This document shows, one piece after another, positions 45,144 to 53,687 of a DNA stretch of 64,000 nt; within the stretch, counting starts at the first letter, position 1; every line of letters begins with the position of its first letter. Origin of the DNA: Collinsella aerofaciens (GTDB lineage Bacteria > Actinomycetota > Coriobacteriia > Coriobacteriales > Coriobacteriaceae); the NCBI RefSeq assembly GCF_015670795.1, contig NZ_JADPCJ010000003.1, positions 46,243 to 110,242 of the forward strand, given 5' to 3'. Under the pieces are notes generated by a model. That model did not search any database. It was given only the letters and a program-made list of their open reading frames with translations, and was not told where the DNA came from. The translations under genes and the position numbers were made by a program.

Positions 45144-46505
45144 CTAGGCGAAGAACGAAATCACCAGGGCGCAGGCAAGACCCGAAAGGCCGATGAGCGT
45201 CTCCATAACGGTCCAGGACTTGAGGGTTGTCTTCTCGTCAATCTCCAGGAACGAGGAGCACATCCAAAAACCGGCATCGTTGACGTGCGAGAGGGCCGTG
45301 GCACCGCCGCAGATAGCAAGACAGATAGCGGCACGCATGAGCACCGAGGCTCCTGCAACCGCGGGCATGGCGGCCATAATGCCCGATGCCATGGTCATAG
45401 CGACGATGGAGCTGCCGACAGAGGCACGCACCATGACGGCAATCAAAAAGGCAACGACCACCAAAGGCAGCGGAGAAGCCTCGAGCATGGGGCCAATAAC
45501 CTGACCTAGGCCGCAGTCCTGCAGCATCCAACGCATGACGCCACCGCAAGCGATAACCAGCAAGATCATGCCGACGGGCTTAAGAGAGCGGTCGAGCAAG
45601 GCCTTGAGCTCGGCGCCGGAGTAGCCGCGGCGCGCGCCCAGCAGATACATCGCGACGAGCGTGGCAAGCGTCAAGGCGACGAACGGCTTGCCCAGGAAGG
45701 CGAGAATCGAAGCGAGCTCGGCGGGCATGGGGATATAAGAGGACAGCGTGCCCAGCAAAATCAAACAAAGCGGCGTGAGCACGATGGCAAGCACCATGCC
45801 AAAGGAGGGAAGCTCCTTTTCGTCGCTCGCGCCCTCGGCAGAGGTAAAGTGCTCCGGAACATCGGTAAAGATGCGACCGCCCACGTTGCGACCCCAGATG
45901 ACGCCGGCGATCGCCATGGCGATGAAGGCGGTAGGGATACCGACGAGAATCATGGTGCCCAGGTCGACACCGAGCGTGCCGGCGACCAGAACCGAACCGG
46001 CCGATGGCGGCACAAACGCATAGCCAGCGGCAAGTCCTGCGAGCAGCGCGATGCCGTAGTAGAGCGTCGACTTCTTGGTCTGCGACGCCACGCTAAAGGC
46101 AAGCGGGATCAAAACGACCACGCCGGCCTCAAAGAACACCGTAGTGCCGATGACCAGACCGGTAATACCCAGTGCCCAGCTAGAGTGACCCTGCCCAAAG
46201 GTATCGATGAAGGTCTGGGCAATCTTCTTGGCGCCGCCGCTCTCTTCAAGAATCTGGCCAAACATCGAGCCCAGGCCAATGAGCAGGGCGATGTTTTGCA
46301 GCGTGGCGCCCACGCCCTTGGTGACAGTGTCCGCCACCAGGTCGAGCGGCATACCGGCGCCGATGCCGATCGCGAGCGCCGAGACCATCATCGAAAGCAC
46401 GGGGTGCAGCTTGAACTTGATGATGAGCGCAAGCAGCAGCGCGATGCCCACGATGGCGGCGATGACCAGCCTGGTGGGATCAGCCATAAACGTTGGGTCT
46501 GACAT
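45144..46505 (-). CDS. gntP: GntP-family gluconate/sugar-acid permease (second copy)
   Basis: A 453-residue membrane protein with 12-14 helices, GntP type: GLVIGTTVFFEAGVVVLIPL, AGYAFVPPSAGSVLVAG and the C-terminal SHVNDAGFWM motif, which is diagnostic of gluconate permeases (the other GntP in the window has a divergent version). GGAGG precedes the ATG. The dehydratase follows 108 bases downstream, so import and dehydration of one aldonate are encoded together. A GntR-type inverted repeat lies in its leader. Confidence 0.92.
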   Translation of the reverse strand: MSDPTFMADPTRLVIAAIVGIALLLALIIKFKLHPVLSMMVSALAIGIGAGMPLDLVADTVTKGVGATLQNIALLIGLGSMFGQILEESGGAKKIAQTFIDTFGQGHSSWALGITGLVIGTTVFFEAGVVVLIPLAFSVASQTKKSTLYYGIALLAGLAAGYAFVPPSAGSVLVAGTLGVDLGTMILVGIPTAFIAMAIAGVIWGRNVGGRIFTDVPEHFTSAEGASDEKELPSFGMVLAIVLTPLCLILLGTLSSYIPMPAELASILAFLGKPFVALTLATLVAMYLLGARRGYSGAELKALLDRSLKPVGMILLVIACGGVMRWMLQDCGLGQVIGPMLEASPLPLVVVAFLIAVMVRASVGSSIVAMTMASGIMAAMPAVAGASVLMRAAICLAICGGATALSHVNDAGFWMCSSFLEIDEKTTLKSWTVMETLIGLSGLACALVISFFA

Positions 46506-46517
46506 CTTTCCTCCAAT

Positions 46518-46546
46518 TCATCAGACCTTTTGAATTCGTCTGATGA
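46518..46546. promoter_or_regulatory. Inverted-repeat operator between gntP and the GntR gene
   Basis: TCATCAGAC (46518-46526) and GTCTGATGA (46538-46546) form a perfect inverted repeat directly after a TATAGT box of the gntP promoter. Further half-sites GTCTGATG and ATCTGATG lie at 46567 and 46603. The divergent FadR-type regulator is the likely ligand. Confidence 0.65.
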
Positions 46547-46618
46547 CTATAGCGTGTTTTGGAAAGGTCTGATGTTTCATTTTGAAATTTGTTCGAAATA
46601 CATCTGATGTATTTGGTA

Positions 46619-46644
46619 AACGGTCGTATTTGCGCTGCGAACGG
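46619..46644. promoter_or_regulatory. AACGG-N16-AACGG direct repeat (site 2)
   Basis: AACGG at 46619 and 46640, exactly 21 bases apart, in the divergent region of gntP and its GntR gene. The minus-strand half-sites read ACCGTTCGC and ACCGTTTAC. Confidence 0.5.
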
Positions 46645-46739
46645 TATATCTAAGCCGCCCGACTCAAATCCAGCGGCCAATATCGCATCCGTGGTGCGCT
46701 AAAATAGCTCAGATGAATTTTGTAATGAAAGGTATAGCT

Positions 46740-47432
46740 ATGGCCCGCGCCGAATCGGGACTCCCCGAGCAAATATCGGAGAAAATCATTCAATTGATTC
46801 TGGATGAACACCTTGAGCAAGGCGATCGCCTACCTAAGGAAACCGTGCTGGTCGAGCGCTTGGGCGCCGGCAGGAGCACCGTGCGCGAGGCCATGAAGTT
46901 GCTGCAGTCGCGCAATATCGTGCGCATTAAGCAGGGTTCGGGCACCTATGTGGCGTCAAACCCCGGCGTTGCCGACGACCCGCTGGGCTTTACCTTTATC
47001 GACGACAAGCAGCGTCTGGCGCGCGACCTACTCGAGGTGCGCTTTATGATCGAGCCGCAGATGGCACGCATGGCGGCCGAGCACGCAACCAACGATCAGG
47101 TCGTCTGTATCGAAGAGCTCTGCGATGAATCCGAGCGCCTGGCCGAGGCCGGTAAGGATTACTCCGCCGCCGACACCGCGTTCCACAATGCCATTGCCGA
47201 GAGCTCCGGAAACCTCGTCGTTCCCCGCCTGATGGGCGTGCTCAAGGCATCCGTCCCCCTCTTTATCGACGTGACTGGCAAAAAGCTCGTCGAGGAAACT
47301 ATCCGCACGCACCGCGATGTGGCCGACGCCATCGCCTCGCGCAATCCCACCGCCGCGCACGACGCGATGTACCTGCATCTGGTGTACAACCGCAACATGA
47401 TCGCAGAGGGAGCGCAGGAACAGAGCAAATAG
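46740..47432 (+). CDS. GntR-family regulator (FadR type), divergent from gntP
   Basis: A 230-residue regulator. Winged helix (LPEQISEKIIQLILDEHLEQ, LPKETVLVERLGAGRSTVRE, GSGTYVASN) and helical FCD domain (DTAFHNAIAESSGN, HRDVADAI, HDAMYLHLVYN). GAAAGG precedes the ATG at 46740; the ATG at 46713 has none. Its divergent position and the inverted repeat in between make it the probable repressor of the gntP-dehydratase unit, responding to the sugar acid or its product. Confidence 0.88.
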   Translation: MARAESGLPEQISEKIIQLILDEHLEQGDRLPKETVLVERLGAGRSTVREAMKLLQSRNIVRIKQGSGTYVASNPGVADDPLGFTFIDDKQRLARDLLEVRFMIEPQMARMAAEHATNDQVVCIEELCDESERLAEAGKDYSAADTAFHNAIAESSGNLVVPRLMGVLKASVPLFIDVTGKKLVEETIRTHRDVADAIASRNPTAAHDAMYLHLVYNRNMIAEGAQEQSK

Positions 47433-47475
47433 ACGTCCGCACGGCAAGGGCGAGACCACCGTTTACCTTTTAAAA

Positions 47476-47487
47476 GTGAACGTTCAC
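47476..47487. promoter_or_regulatory. GTGAACGTTCAC operator before kduD
   Basis: A perfect copy of the palindrome; a half-site GATGAACGTTTC lies at 47565-47576 close to the kduD ribosome binding site. A TATACT box at 47530 lies between them. Confidence 0.65.
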
Positions 47488-47592
47488 CTGTTTTTAGGAG
47501 AATCTGTCTTTTAATTCCCCCTCTTCTCCTATACTGACCTTGTATGAAAAGCAAGACTTATATAGATGAACGTTTCTTTTGAAAGGATCGCT

Positions 47593-48402
47593 ATGTCTGA
47601 TCTTATGGACAGCTTCCGCCTGGATGGCAAGGTCGCGCTCGTGACCGGCGCCACCTATGGCATCGGTATGGCCATTGCCGAGGCGCTCGGAGAGGCCGGC
47701 GCCAAGATCGCCTTTAACGCACGTCACGCCGACAAGGTCGCCGAGGCCGAGAAGCACTACCGCGAGCTGGGCTTTGAGGCTCATGGTTACGTGGCAGACG
47801 TCACCGACGAGGCCGCCGTTGCCGAGCTCATCGCCAAAATCGAGGCCGACTTTGGCACCACGCCCGACATCCTGGTCAACAATGCCGGCGTCATTCAGCG
47901 CACCCCGATGCTCGACATGAGCGCCGAGGACTTCCGCCGCGTCGTCGATATTGACCTCAACGCACCGTTTATCGTGTCCAAGGCCTGCCTGCCCGGCATG
48001 ATCGCCAAGGGCCACGGCAAGATCATCAACATCTGCTCGATGATGAGCGAGCTAGGTCGCGAGACCATCGCCGGCTATGCCGCCGCCAAGGGCGGACTCA
48101 AGATGCTCACCAAGAACATCTGCTCGGAGTTTGGCGAGGCCAATATCCAGTGCAACGGCATTGGACCCGGCTACATCGCCACGCCGCAAACCGCACCCCT
48201 GCGCGAGACGCAGCCCGACGGCAGCCGCCACCCGTTTGACCAGTTCATCATTGCCAAGACGCCGGCCGCCCGTTGGGGCACGCCCGAGGATCTGAAGGGC
48301 CCCGCCGTGTTCTTGGCTTCCGATGCATCGAACTTCGTCAACGGCCACATCCTCTACGTCGACGGTGGAATCCTCGCATACATTGGAAAGCAGCCTCAAT
48401 AA
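47593..48402 (+). CDS. kduD: KduD/DhuD-type dehydrogenase (SDR)
   Basis: A 269-residue short-chain dehydrogenase with the TGATYGIG cofactor motif (18-25), NNAG, and the catalytic Ser-Tyr-Lys set (CSMMSE...YAAAK). It should reduce 2,5-diketo-3-deoxygluconate (DK-II) to KDG with NAD(P)H. Gluconate 5-dehydrogenase is closely related, but the next gene encodes a DhuI-type isomerase and GH105 and KDG genes are nearby, which favours the unsaturated-uronate pathway. GAAAGG precedes the ATG at 47593. The promoter carries the GTGAACGTTCAC operator. Confidence 0.88.
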   Translation: MSDLMDSFRLDGKVALVTGATYGIGMAIAEALGEAGAKIAFNARHADKVAEAEKHYRELGFEAHGYVADVTDEAAVAELIAKIEADFGTTPDILVNNAGVIQRTPMLDMSAEDFRRVVDIDLNAPFIVSKACLPGMIAKGHGKIINICSMMSELGRETIAGYAAAKGGLKMLTKNICSEFGEANIQCNGIGPGYIATPQTAPLRETQPDGSRHPFDQFIIAKTPAARWGTPEDLKGPAVFLASDASNFVNGHILYVDGGILAYIGKQPQ

Positions 48403-48452
48403 GCGTCGCCGCAACTGCCCATATCAGGTTTCATCCACTCGTTTTTCATTTG

Positions 48453-48519
48453 AGTTGCGGTGAGATAAGGATTGGTTTTGGCTTCTATCAGGCAAAACAG
48501 TCCGTATTTCACCGCAAGT
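48453..48519. repeat. Dispersed palindrome family B, copy 3
   Basis: AGTTGCGGTGAGATAAGGAT pairs imperfectly with the segment ending CCGTATTTCACCGCAAGTT. It lies in the kduD-dhuI gap, just before the dhuI ribosome binding site. Confidence 0.75.
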
Positions 48520-48542
48520 TAGAAATAGAAAGGTAATTCGCA

Positions 48543-49184
48543 ATGAAGATCGCTCTGATCAATGAGAACTCTCAGAACTCCAAGAACCCTATGATCGAGG
48601 CTGCCCTTAAGAAGGTTGTCGAGCCCATGGGGCACACCGTCTTTAACTATGGCATGTATGCCGACGCCGATTCCAAGCCCCTCACCTACGTGCAGAACGG
48701 CATCCTTGCCGCCGTGCTGCTGAACTCCGGCGCTGCCGACTACGTCGTGACCGGCTGCGGCACCGGCGAGGGCGCCATGCTCGCCTGTAACTCCTTCCCC
48801 GGCGTGCTGTGCGGCCACGTTGCCGACCCGCTCGACGCCTACACCTTTGCCCAGGTCAACGATGGCAACGCCGTTGCCATGCCCTTCGCCCTCAAGAACG
48901 GCTGGGGCCAGGAGCTCAATCTTGAGTACACCTTCGAGAAGCTCTTTGGCTTTGGTTCGGGCAACGGCTATCCTGCCGAGCGCGTTGAGCCCGAGCAGCG
49001 CAACAAGAAGATCCTCGACGGCGTGCGCGCTGTGACCATGCGTCCGCTCGTCGACGTCCTGGGCGAGATCGATCAGGACCTGGTGAAGGGCGCACTTGCC
49101 GGCGAGCACTTCCAGGAGTACTTCTTTGCCAACGCCACCGACGAGGCCATCATCGCCAAGGTCAAGGAGCTCCTGGGGCTCTAA
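48543..49184 (+). CDS. dhuI: RpiB/LacAB-family isomerase, DhuI-like
   Basis: A 213-residue sugar isomerase. MKIALINENSQNSKN opens the fold, and VTGCGTGEGAMLACN carries the family catalytic Cys (C72); RpiB and LacA are about 150 residues, and the extra C-terminal 60 residues match DhuI. Streptococcal DhuI, encoded next to the SDR DhuD, converts the keto-uronate DK-I to DK-II; the same pair occurs here, and no KduI is seen. AAAGG precedes the ATG. Terminator follows. Confidence 0.85.
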   Translation: MKIALINENSQNSKNPMIEAALKKVVEPMGHTVFNYGMYADADSKPLTYVQNGILAAVLLNSGAADYVVTGCGTGEGAMLACNSFPGVLCGHVADPLDAYTFAQVNDGNAVAMPFALKNGWGQELNLEYTFEKLFGFGSGNGYPAERVEPEQRNKKILDGVRAVTMRPLVDVLGEIDQDLVKGALAGEHFQEYFFANATDEAIIAKVKELLGL

Positions 49185-49210
49185 TCGCACGACTCATTGC
49201 GGCTAACGCA

Positions 49211-49250
49211 AGCGGCGGTCGTCCCACGTACGGGACGACCGCCGCTTTTT
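49211..49250 (+). terminator. Terminator of kduD-dhuI
   Basis: AGCGGCGGTCGTCCC pairs with GGGACGACCGCCGCT and runs into TTTTTGC. Confidence 0.9.
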
Positions 49251-49304
49251 GCTATCTACCGACTGACGCCGCGGGGATAGGCCTCACATGCACCAAGGGG
49301 TTGA

Positions 49305-51254
49305 CTAGAGCTCGCAGGCAATCTTGTAGCCGTCGCCGATGGCGTCGCGGATGTTGCCGCACTTGTTGGCATCACCCAACACGTGGGTGGTAACGCCGGC
49401 TGCAGCAAGGTCGTCGGCCAACTTGGTATTGGGACGATAGCCCATGGCAAGCACCAGCGTATCGGCACCGGTGATGGTGTGGACCTCGCCGTCCTTTTCG
49501 TAACTGATGGTGTCCTCTGTGATCTCGGTCACCTTGGCCTCGGTCAGCACGTGGACGCCCTTGGAGAGCATGCGCGTGATGAGCACCGCGCGACCGGCGC
49601 CACCCTCGTTGGCGGCGAGCGTCTTGGTCATCTCGATAACGGTGACATCGCGGTTGGCCGGCGAGAGGTCATTGACCAGCGGGGCCAGGTAATCTGCCGT
49701 CTCGCAGCCGACGGTGCCGCCGCCCACGACGACGATCTTCTTACCCGGGAAAGCCTTGCCACCCAGCAGGTCGTCGGCCGTCATAACCTGCTTAAAGCCC
49801 TTCATAAAGGCCGGAGCGATGGGCTCGGCGCCATAAGTCAGGACGACCTCGTAACCCGCGTAGTCACGCTGAATGTCCTCGGCAGTAAGCTCGGTGCCAA
49901 ATACGCACTTCACGCCGGCCTCGGCCAGGCGACGGTACTGATACTTGATCACGCGGGTGAGCTCCTGCTTTGCCGGCGGAACGGCTGCGATGCGCATCTC
50001 GCCGCCCGGCTCATCCTGCTTATCCACGAGCACCACGTTGTGGCCGCGCTTGGCGGCAATGTAGGCTGCCTCCATGCCCGCAGGACCAGCGCCCACAACG
50101 AGCACGTTCTTGGCCTCGGCGGCAGGCTCGTAGCCGGCCTCATCGCGCTCCACGTCCGGGTTGACGGTGCAGGAGATGCGCTTGCCAAACATAATGCCGT
50201 TCAGGCAGCGCAGGCAGCCAATGCAGGGACGGATATCATCGGCGTTGCCGGCAGCGGCTTTGTTGCAGAACTCGGCATCGCACAGATTGGCGCGGCCCAT
50301 CATGCATATGTCGGCAGCGCCGTCCTCGATCAGCTCCTCGGCGATCCAGGCCTCGTTGATACGTCCGACGGTGGCGACGGGAATGTTGACGTGCTTTTTG
50401 ATCTCGCGCGAGCAGGCGGCATGCGAGGCCTGCTGGGTACCGGCGGCGGGAATTGCGGAGCCGCGCTTGATGGTGGTGCCGCCCGACACATGAATCATGT
50501 CGACGCCGGCCTTCTCCAGGCGACGCGAGACGTAGATCATGTCGTTGAGGGTCAGACCGCCATCGGTGTACTCATCGCCCGAGATGCGGACGTCGATGAT
50601 AAAGTCCTTGCCGCAGCGCTCGCGAATCTCGGCGATGACCTCGAGCAAAAAGCGCATGCGGGCGTCGAGCGAGCCGCCGTACTCATCGGTACGCTTGTTA
50701 TAGAGCGGGGTCAAGAAACCGCCGAGCATGCCGTGGGCGTGCGCCGCATGGACCTCGACGCCATCGACACCGGCCTTCTGCATACGCACGGCAGCGTCGC
50801 CAAACTGATGCGTGAGCTCGTGAATCTCGTCGACCGTGATGGGACGCGGTGCCTCACGGGCATAGGACGGTCCCACGAAGGACGGAGCGATCAGGCGCGG
50901 CGTGCCCGGAATGTTAAAGGCCATGTAGGCGGGGTGAAAGAGCTGCGGCATGATCTTGCAGCCATACTCATGCACGGCGGCGGCGAGCTTTTCCCAGCCA
51001 GGGATAAACGTGTCGTCGTAGCAGCACATGTCACCCGGCAGATAGGTATAGGTGGGCTCGACCGTCACGACCTCGGTAATGATGAGGCCCACGCCGCCCT
51101 TGGCGCGGGCACGGTAATGATCGACCAAGTCGTCGGTCACATAGCCATGATCGGCCAGGTTGGTGGACACCGGCGGCATAAAGACGCGGTTCTTGACCTC
51201 GGTCGTACCGACCTTGATCGGACTAAAGAGCATCGGGTAGGCGGAGGACTCCAT
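49305..51254 (-). CDS. FMN/FAD/[4Fe-4S] enoate reductase (2,4-dienoyl-CoA reductase / BaiCD-like)
   Basis: A 649-residue flavoprotein of the NADH:flavin oxidoreductase family. The N-terminal TIM barrel (FSPIKVGTTEVKNRVFMPP..., VEVHAAHAHGMLGGFL) binds FMN; C-x2-C-x3 and later Cys (CIGCLRCLNG...ISC) bind a [4Fe-4S] cluster; the C-terminal half has two dinucleotide folds (VLVVGAGPAGMEAA and IVVVGGGTVGCETA). The group includes dienoyl-CoA reductase and the bile-acid enzymes BaiCD/BaiH; sequence alone does not fix the substrate. GAAAGG precedes the ATG. It is last in the minus-strand series and its link to pectin use is unclear. Confidence 0.88.
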   Translation of the reverse strand: MESSAYPMLFSPIKVGTTEVKNRVFMPPVSTNLADHGYVTDDLVDHYRARAKGGVGLIITEVVTVEPTYTYLPGDMCCYDDTFIPGWEKLAAAVHEYGCKIMPQLFHPAYMAFNIPGTPRLIAPSFVGPSYAREAPRPITVDEIHELTHQFGDAAVRMQKAGVDGVEVHAAHAHGMLGGFLTPLYNKRTDEYGGSLDARMRFLLEVIAEIRERCGKDFIIDVRISGDEYTDGGLTLNDMIYVSRRLEKAGVDMIHVSGGTTIKRGSAIPAAGTQQASHAACSREIKKHVNIPVATVGRINEAWIAEELIEDGAADICMMGRANLCDAEFCNKAAAGNADDIRPCIGCLRCLNGIMFGKRISCTVNPDVERDEAGYEPAAEAKNVLVVGAGPAGMEAAYIAAKRGHNVVLVDKQDEPGGEMRIAAVPPAKQELTRVIKYQYRRLAEAGVKCVFGTELTAEDIQRDYAGYEVVLTYGAEPIAPAFMKGFKQVMTADDLLGGKAFPGKKIVVVGGGTVGCETADYLAPLVNDLSPANRDVTVIEMTKTLAANEGGAGRAVLITRMLSKGVHVLTEAKVTEITEDTISYEKDGEVHTITGADTLVLAMGYRPNTKLADDLAAAGVTTHVLGDANKCGNIRDAIGDGYKIACEL

Positions 51255-51368
51255 ACAGGGTTCCTTTCATTTGAGCCGCTCGGCGGCAGTTGCTGACGTA
51301 CCTATTGTACCAGCAACCGCGCAGCACCCGACCGTGCGCGTTCCTCCAGCCTCTGCTCAACCCCAAAA

Positions 51369-51435
51369 AGTTGCGGTGAAATACGGAGCAATCGAGGCTT
51401 TTGACAGCCAAAACAGTCCGTATTTCACCGCAACT
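51369..51435. repeat. Dispersed palindrome family B, copy 4
   Basis: AGTTGCGGTGAAATACGGA pairs with TCCGTATTTCACCGCAACT around a 29-base loop, between the two oxidoreductase genes. Confidence 0.85.
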
Positions 51436-51451
51436 GATGGGTGGGATGGAG

Positions 51452-52669
51452 TTAGAGGCCCAGATAGGTAGTCATGCCTTCGACGGCGAGCTTGGCGCCG
51501 GCTACGGCGTGAACAACCGTCAGCGGGCCGTTGACCACGTCGCCGGCGGCAAAGACGCCAGGCACGGTGGTCATGCCGCGCTCGTCGACCGAAAGAAGGC
51601 CGCGATGGTCGGTCTCCAGACCGCCCGTCGTAAGCACAAGCTTGTCCTTGGGCACCTGCGAAGCCGCAATCACAACTGTGTCGGCAGACGCATGGTCGAG
51701 CTCTTCCTCGTAGCCCACCACATTGTTGTCCTCGTCAAAGATAGCCGTCTCGAACACCGGACCGTTATCATCGATGGCGCAGATCGCCTTGCCGCGCACA
51801 ATCTCGGCACCGTCAAGCTCGGTCAGCTCGACCTCGTCGTCGATGGCCGAGATATGGCGCGAGCGTGCATACACAGTGACCTTGCGAGCACCCGAACGCA
51901 GCGCCGTGCGGGCAACATCCATGGCCACATTGCCGGCGCCGATAACCGCCACGTTCTGCCCGATTGCCACGCTCGTGGGATCGACCAGATAATCGATACC
52001 AAACAGCACGTTGCCGCGCGACTCGCCGGGAATACCCAGCTTTCGAGCTCGCCAGGTACCAGTACCGACAAAGACCGCATCGTAGCCGTCGCGCAGCAGG
52101 TCGTCGATATGCAGCGCGCCACCGATGGTGGTCGAGGGGCGCACGCGCACGCCAAGCGAGCACATCACGTGGCGATACTTTTGCACGAGCGCACGGGGCA
52201 GGCGGAACTCGGGGATACCGTACTCCAGCACACCGCCGATCTCGGGCCGCTGCTCAAATACCGTGACGGCACAGCCCAGCTGGGCCATCTTAATGGCCAC
52301 GGTAATACCAGCGGGACCGGAACCGACCACAGCAATCTGTTTACCGCACGACGGTGCGGGCTTCCACTCCTTACGATCCAAATATGCCGTGGAGATATAG
52401 TTCTCGATGCTCGAGAAATGCACCGGCGCGCCCTTGCGGCCCTGGATGCACGCGCCCTCGCACTGGCCCGAATGGTTGCAAACCATGGAGCAGACCGCGC
52501 TCATGGGATTGTTCTGGAACAGTAGCTCGCCCGCCTCTTCTAGACGACGTTGTTTGAACAGGTCAATGACCTGTGGAATAGGCGTCTGAACCGGGCAGCC
52601 CTTAATCTGGCAGAACGCCCTTTTACAACCCAGGCAACGATTCGCCTCTTCGACAATGTGGATAGCCAC
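51452..52669 (-). CDS. GltD/NfnB-type FAD-dependent NAD(P)H oxidoreductase
   Basis: A 405-residue iron-sulfur flavoprotein like the small subunit of glutamate synthase and the large subunit of NADH-dependent ferredoxin:NADP oxidoreductase. Cys-rich N-terminus (CLGCKRAFCQIKGCP and CSMVCNHSGQCEGAC) for two clusters, then the FAD fold (IAVVGSGPAGITVAI) and NAD(P) fold (VAVIGAGNVAMDVA), and ending GVFAAGDVVNGPLTVVHAV. No GltB is nearby. GTG start at 52669 with AAAAGGGGAG upstream; an ATG further up has no site. It may supply electrons to the enoate reductase next to it. Confidence 0.87.
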   Translation of the reverse strand: MAIHIVEEANRCLGCKRAFCQIKGCPVQTPIPQVIDLFKQRRLEEAGELLFQNNPMSAVCSMVCNHSGQCEGACIQGRKGAPVHFSSIENYISTAYLDRKEWKPAPSCGKQIAVVGSGPAGITVAIKMAQLGCAVTVFEQRPEIGGVLEYGIPEFRLPRALVQKYRHVMCSLGVRVRPSTTIGGALHIDDLLRDGYDAVFVGTGTWRARKLGIPGESRGNVLFGIDYLVDPTSVAIGQNVAVIGAGNVAMDVARTALRSGARKVTVYARSRHISAIDDEVELTELDGAEIVRGKAICAIDDNGPVFETAIFDEDNNVVGYEEELDHASADTVVIAASQVPKDKLVLTTGGLETDHRGLLSVDERGMTTVPGVFAAGDVVNGPLTVVHAVAGAKLAVEGMTTYLGL

Positions 52670-52772
52670 GCAACTCCCCTTTTTAATGCAATCCAATGGG
52701 GCGACGATAAAGACCCTTCACCGCCGCCCCCATACAGGTAATCTCAATCTGCCGACACGGCAAAAGCCAATG

Positions 52773-53687
52773 CTATAACTCGCGATGCGAAGCCCCGCAG
52801 CGAGCGGACATGTGCTCGAGTGTCGCCAGGCAGTCAGCCGCCGTCGCCGGCACGCTGTTCTCGACCACGCAGGGAATCCCAGGGCAGGCGGCAGCCGCCC
52901 AGGCCACCACGGGCTCAAAGTCATATCGTCCCGTCTCGCCCACGCCATGACACACCAGGCGCGAACCCGTACCGTCGCACCAACCGGCTTCGTCCTCGTT
53001 ATCAACGACCTCAAAATCCTTGGCGTGCAGCGCGCGGATCTTACTGCCGCATAAGTAGAGCATGCGCGCGGTGATTTCCTGCGCTTCGTCAACAACACTG
53101 GGGTGCAGCAGTGATACCGGGTCATAGATCACGCCGAGCGACGGACTCGAGACGCGCTCTAGCACCTCACGGCAGCGATCCGGCGTGTTGACCGTTTCGT
53201 TCCAACCAGGCTCGATCAAAATTTGCCCACCCACGGCCTCGGCCCGATCGCAGACGTGTGCAAGCCCGTCTGCAAACGCATCGAGTGCCTCATCGGTCAT
53301 GCGGTCGTCAGCAACGCGGTTCTGTGCATTAGGGCGACCGGTCTCGGTGCCAACCGGGCATCCGCCGAGCATCTGGGCAAAGTTCAAGCATGCCTCGTAC
53401 TCGGCAAAGTTATCCATGAGCTGTTGGCGATCGGGCGTCGCCAGATTCTTATAACAGCCGAGCACGGTGACCGAAACGCCCGCCTCGTCGAGCACCGCAC
53501 GCAAATGGTCGGCAAGCTCGTGGGTCAGGCCGCCTCGATCGATCCCCATCGATGCGTAGAGCACCTTGCTCGGCAGTTGAATGCACGAAAAGCCCAGCTC
53601 TCCCGCCATGCGAATGCGTTCCTCGACGGTCCCCTGCGGAAGGTCGTGCAAACGTACGCCCGGAGTAATAGCCCCCACGTTATTCAC
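52773..53687 (-). CDS. Sugar phosphate isomerase/epimerase-like TIM-barrel protein
   Basis: A 304-residue AP endonuclease 2-fold protein of the xylose isomerase-like superfamily. ELGFSCIQLPSK, GGQILIEPGWNET, GVIYDPVSLLHP and IRALHAKDFEVV provide the metal-binding Glu, Asp, His and Glu pattern. GTG start at 53687, overlapping the GH105 stop by 8 bases (GTGAATAA), so expression is coupled to unsaturated galacturonide cleavage. Probable sugar or keto-sugar isomerase; the exact reaction is unknown. Confidence 0.83.
   Translation of the reverse strand: MNNVGAITPGVRLHDLPQGTVEERIRMAGELGFSCIQLPSKVLYASMGIDRGGLTHELADHLRAVLDEAGVSVTVLGCYKNLATPDRQQLMDNFAEYEACLNFAQMLGGCPVGTETGRPNAQNRVADDRMTDEALDAFADGLAHVCDRAEAVGGQILIEPGWNETVNTPDRCREVLERVSSPSLGVIYDPVSLLHPSVVDEAQEITARMLYLCGSKIRALHAKDFEVVDNEDEAGWCDGTGSRLVCHGVGETGRYDFEPVVAWAAAACPGIPCVVENSVPATAADCLATLEHMSARCGASHREL

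Noticed and set aside
51452-52669. Glutamate synthase small subunit gltD
   Set aside because: No large subunit gene is present; the protein is better described as a GltD/NfnB-type oxidoreductase.
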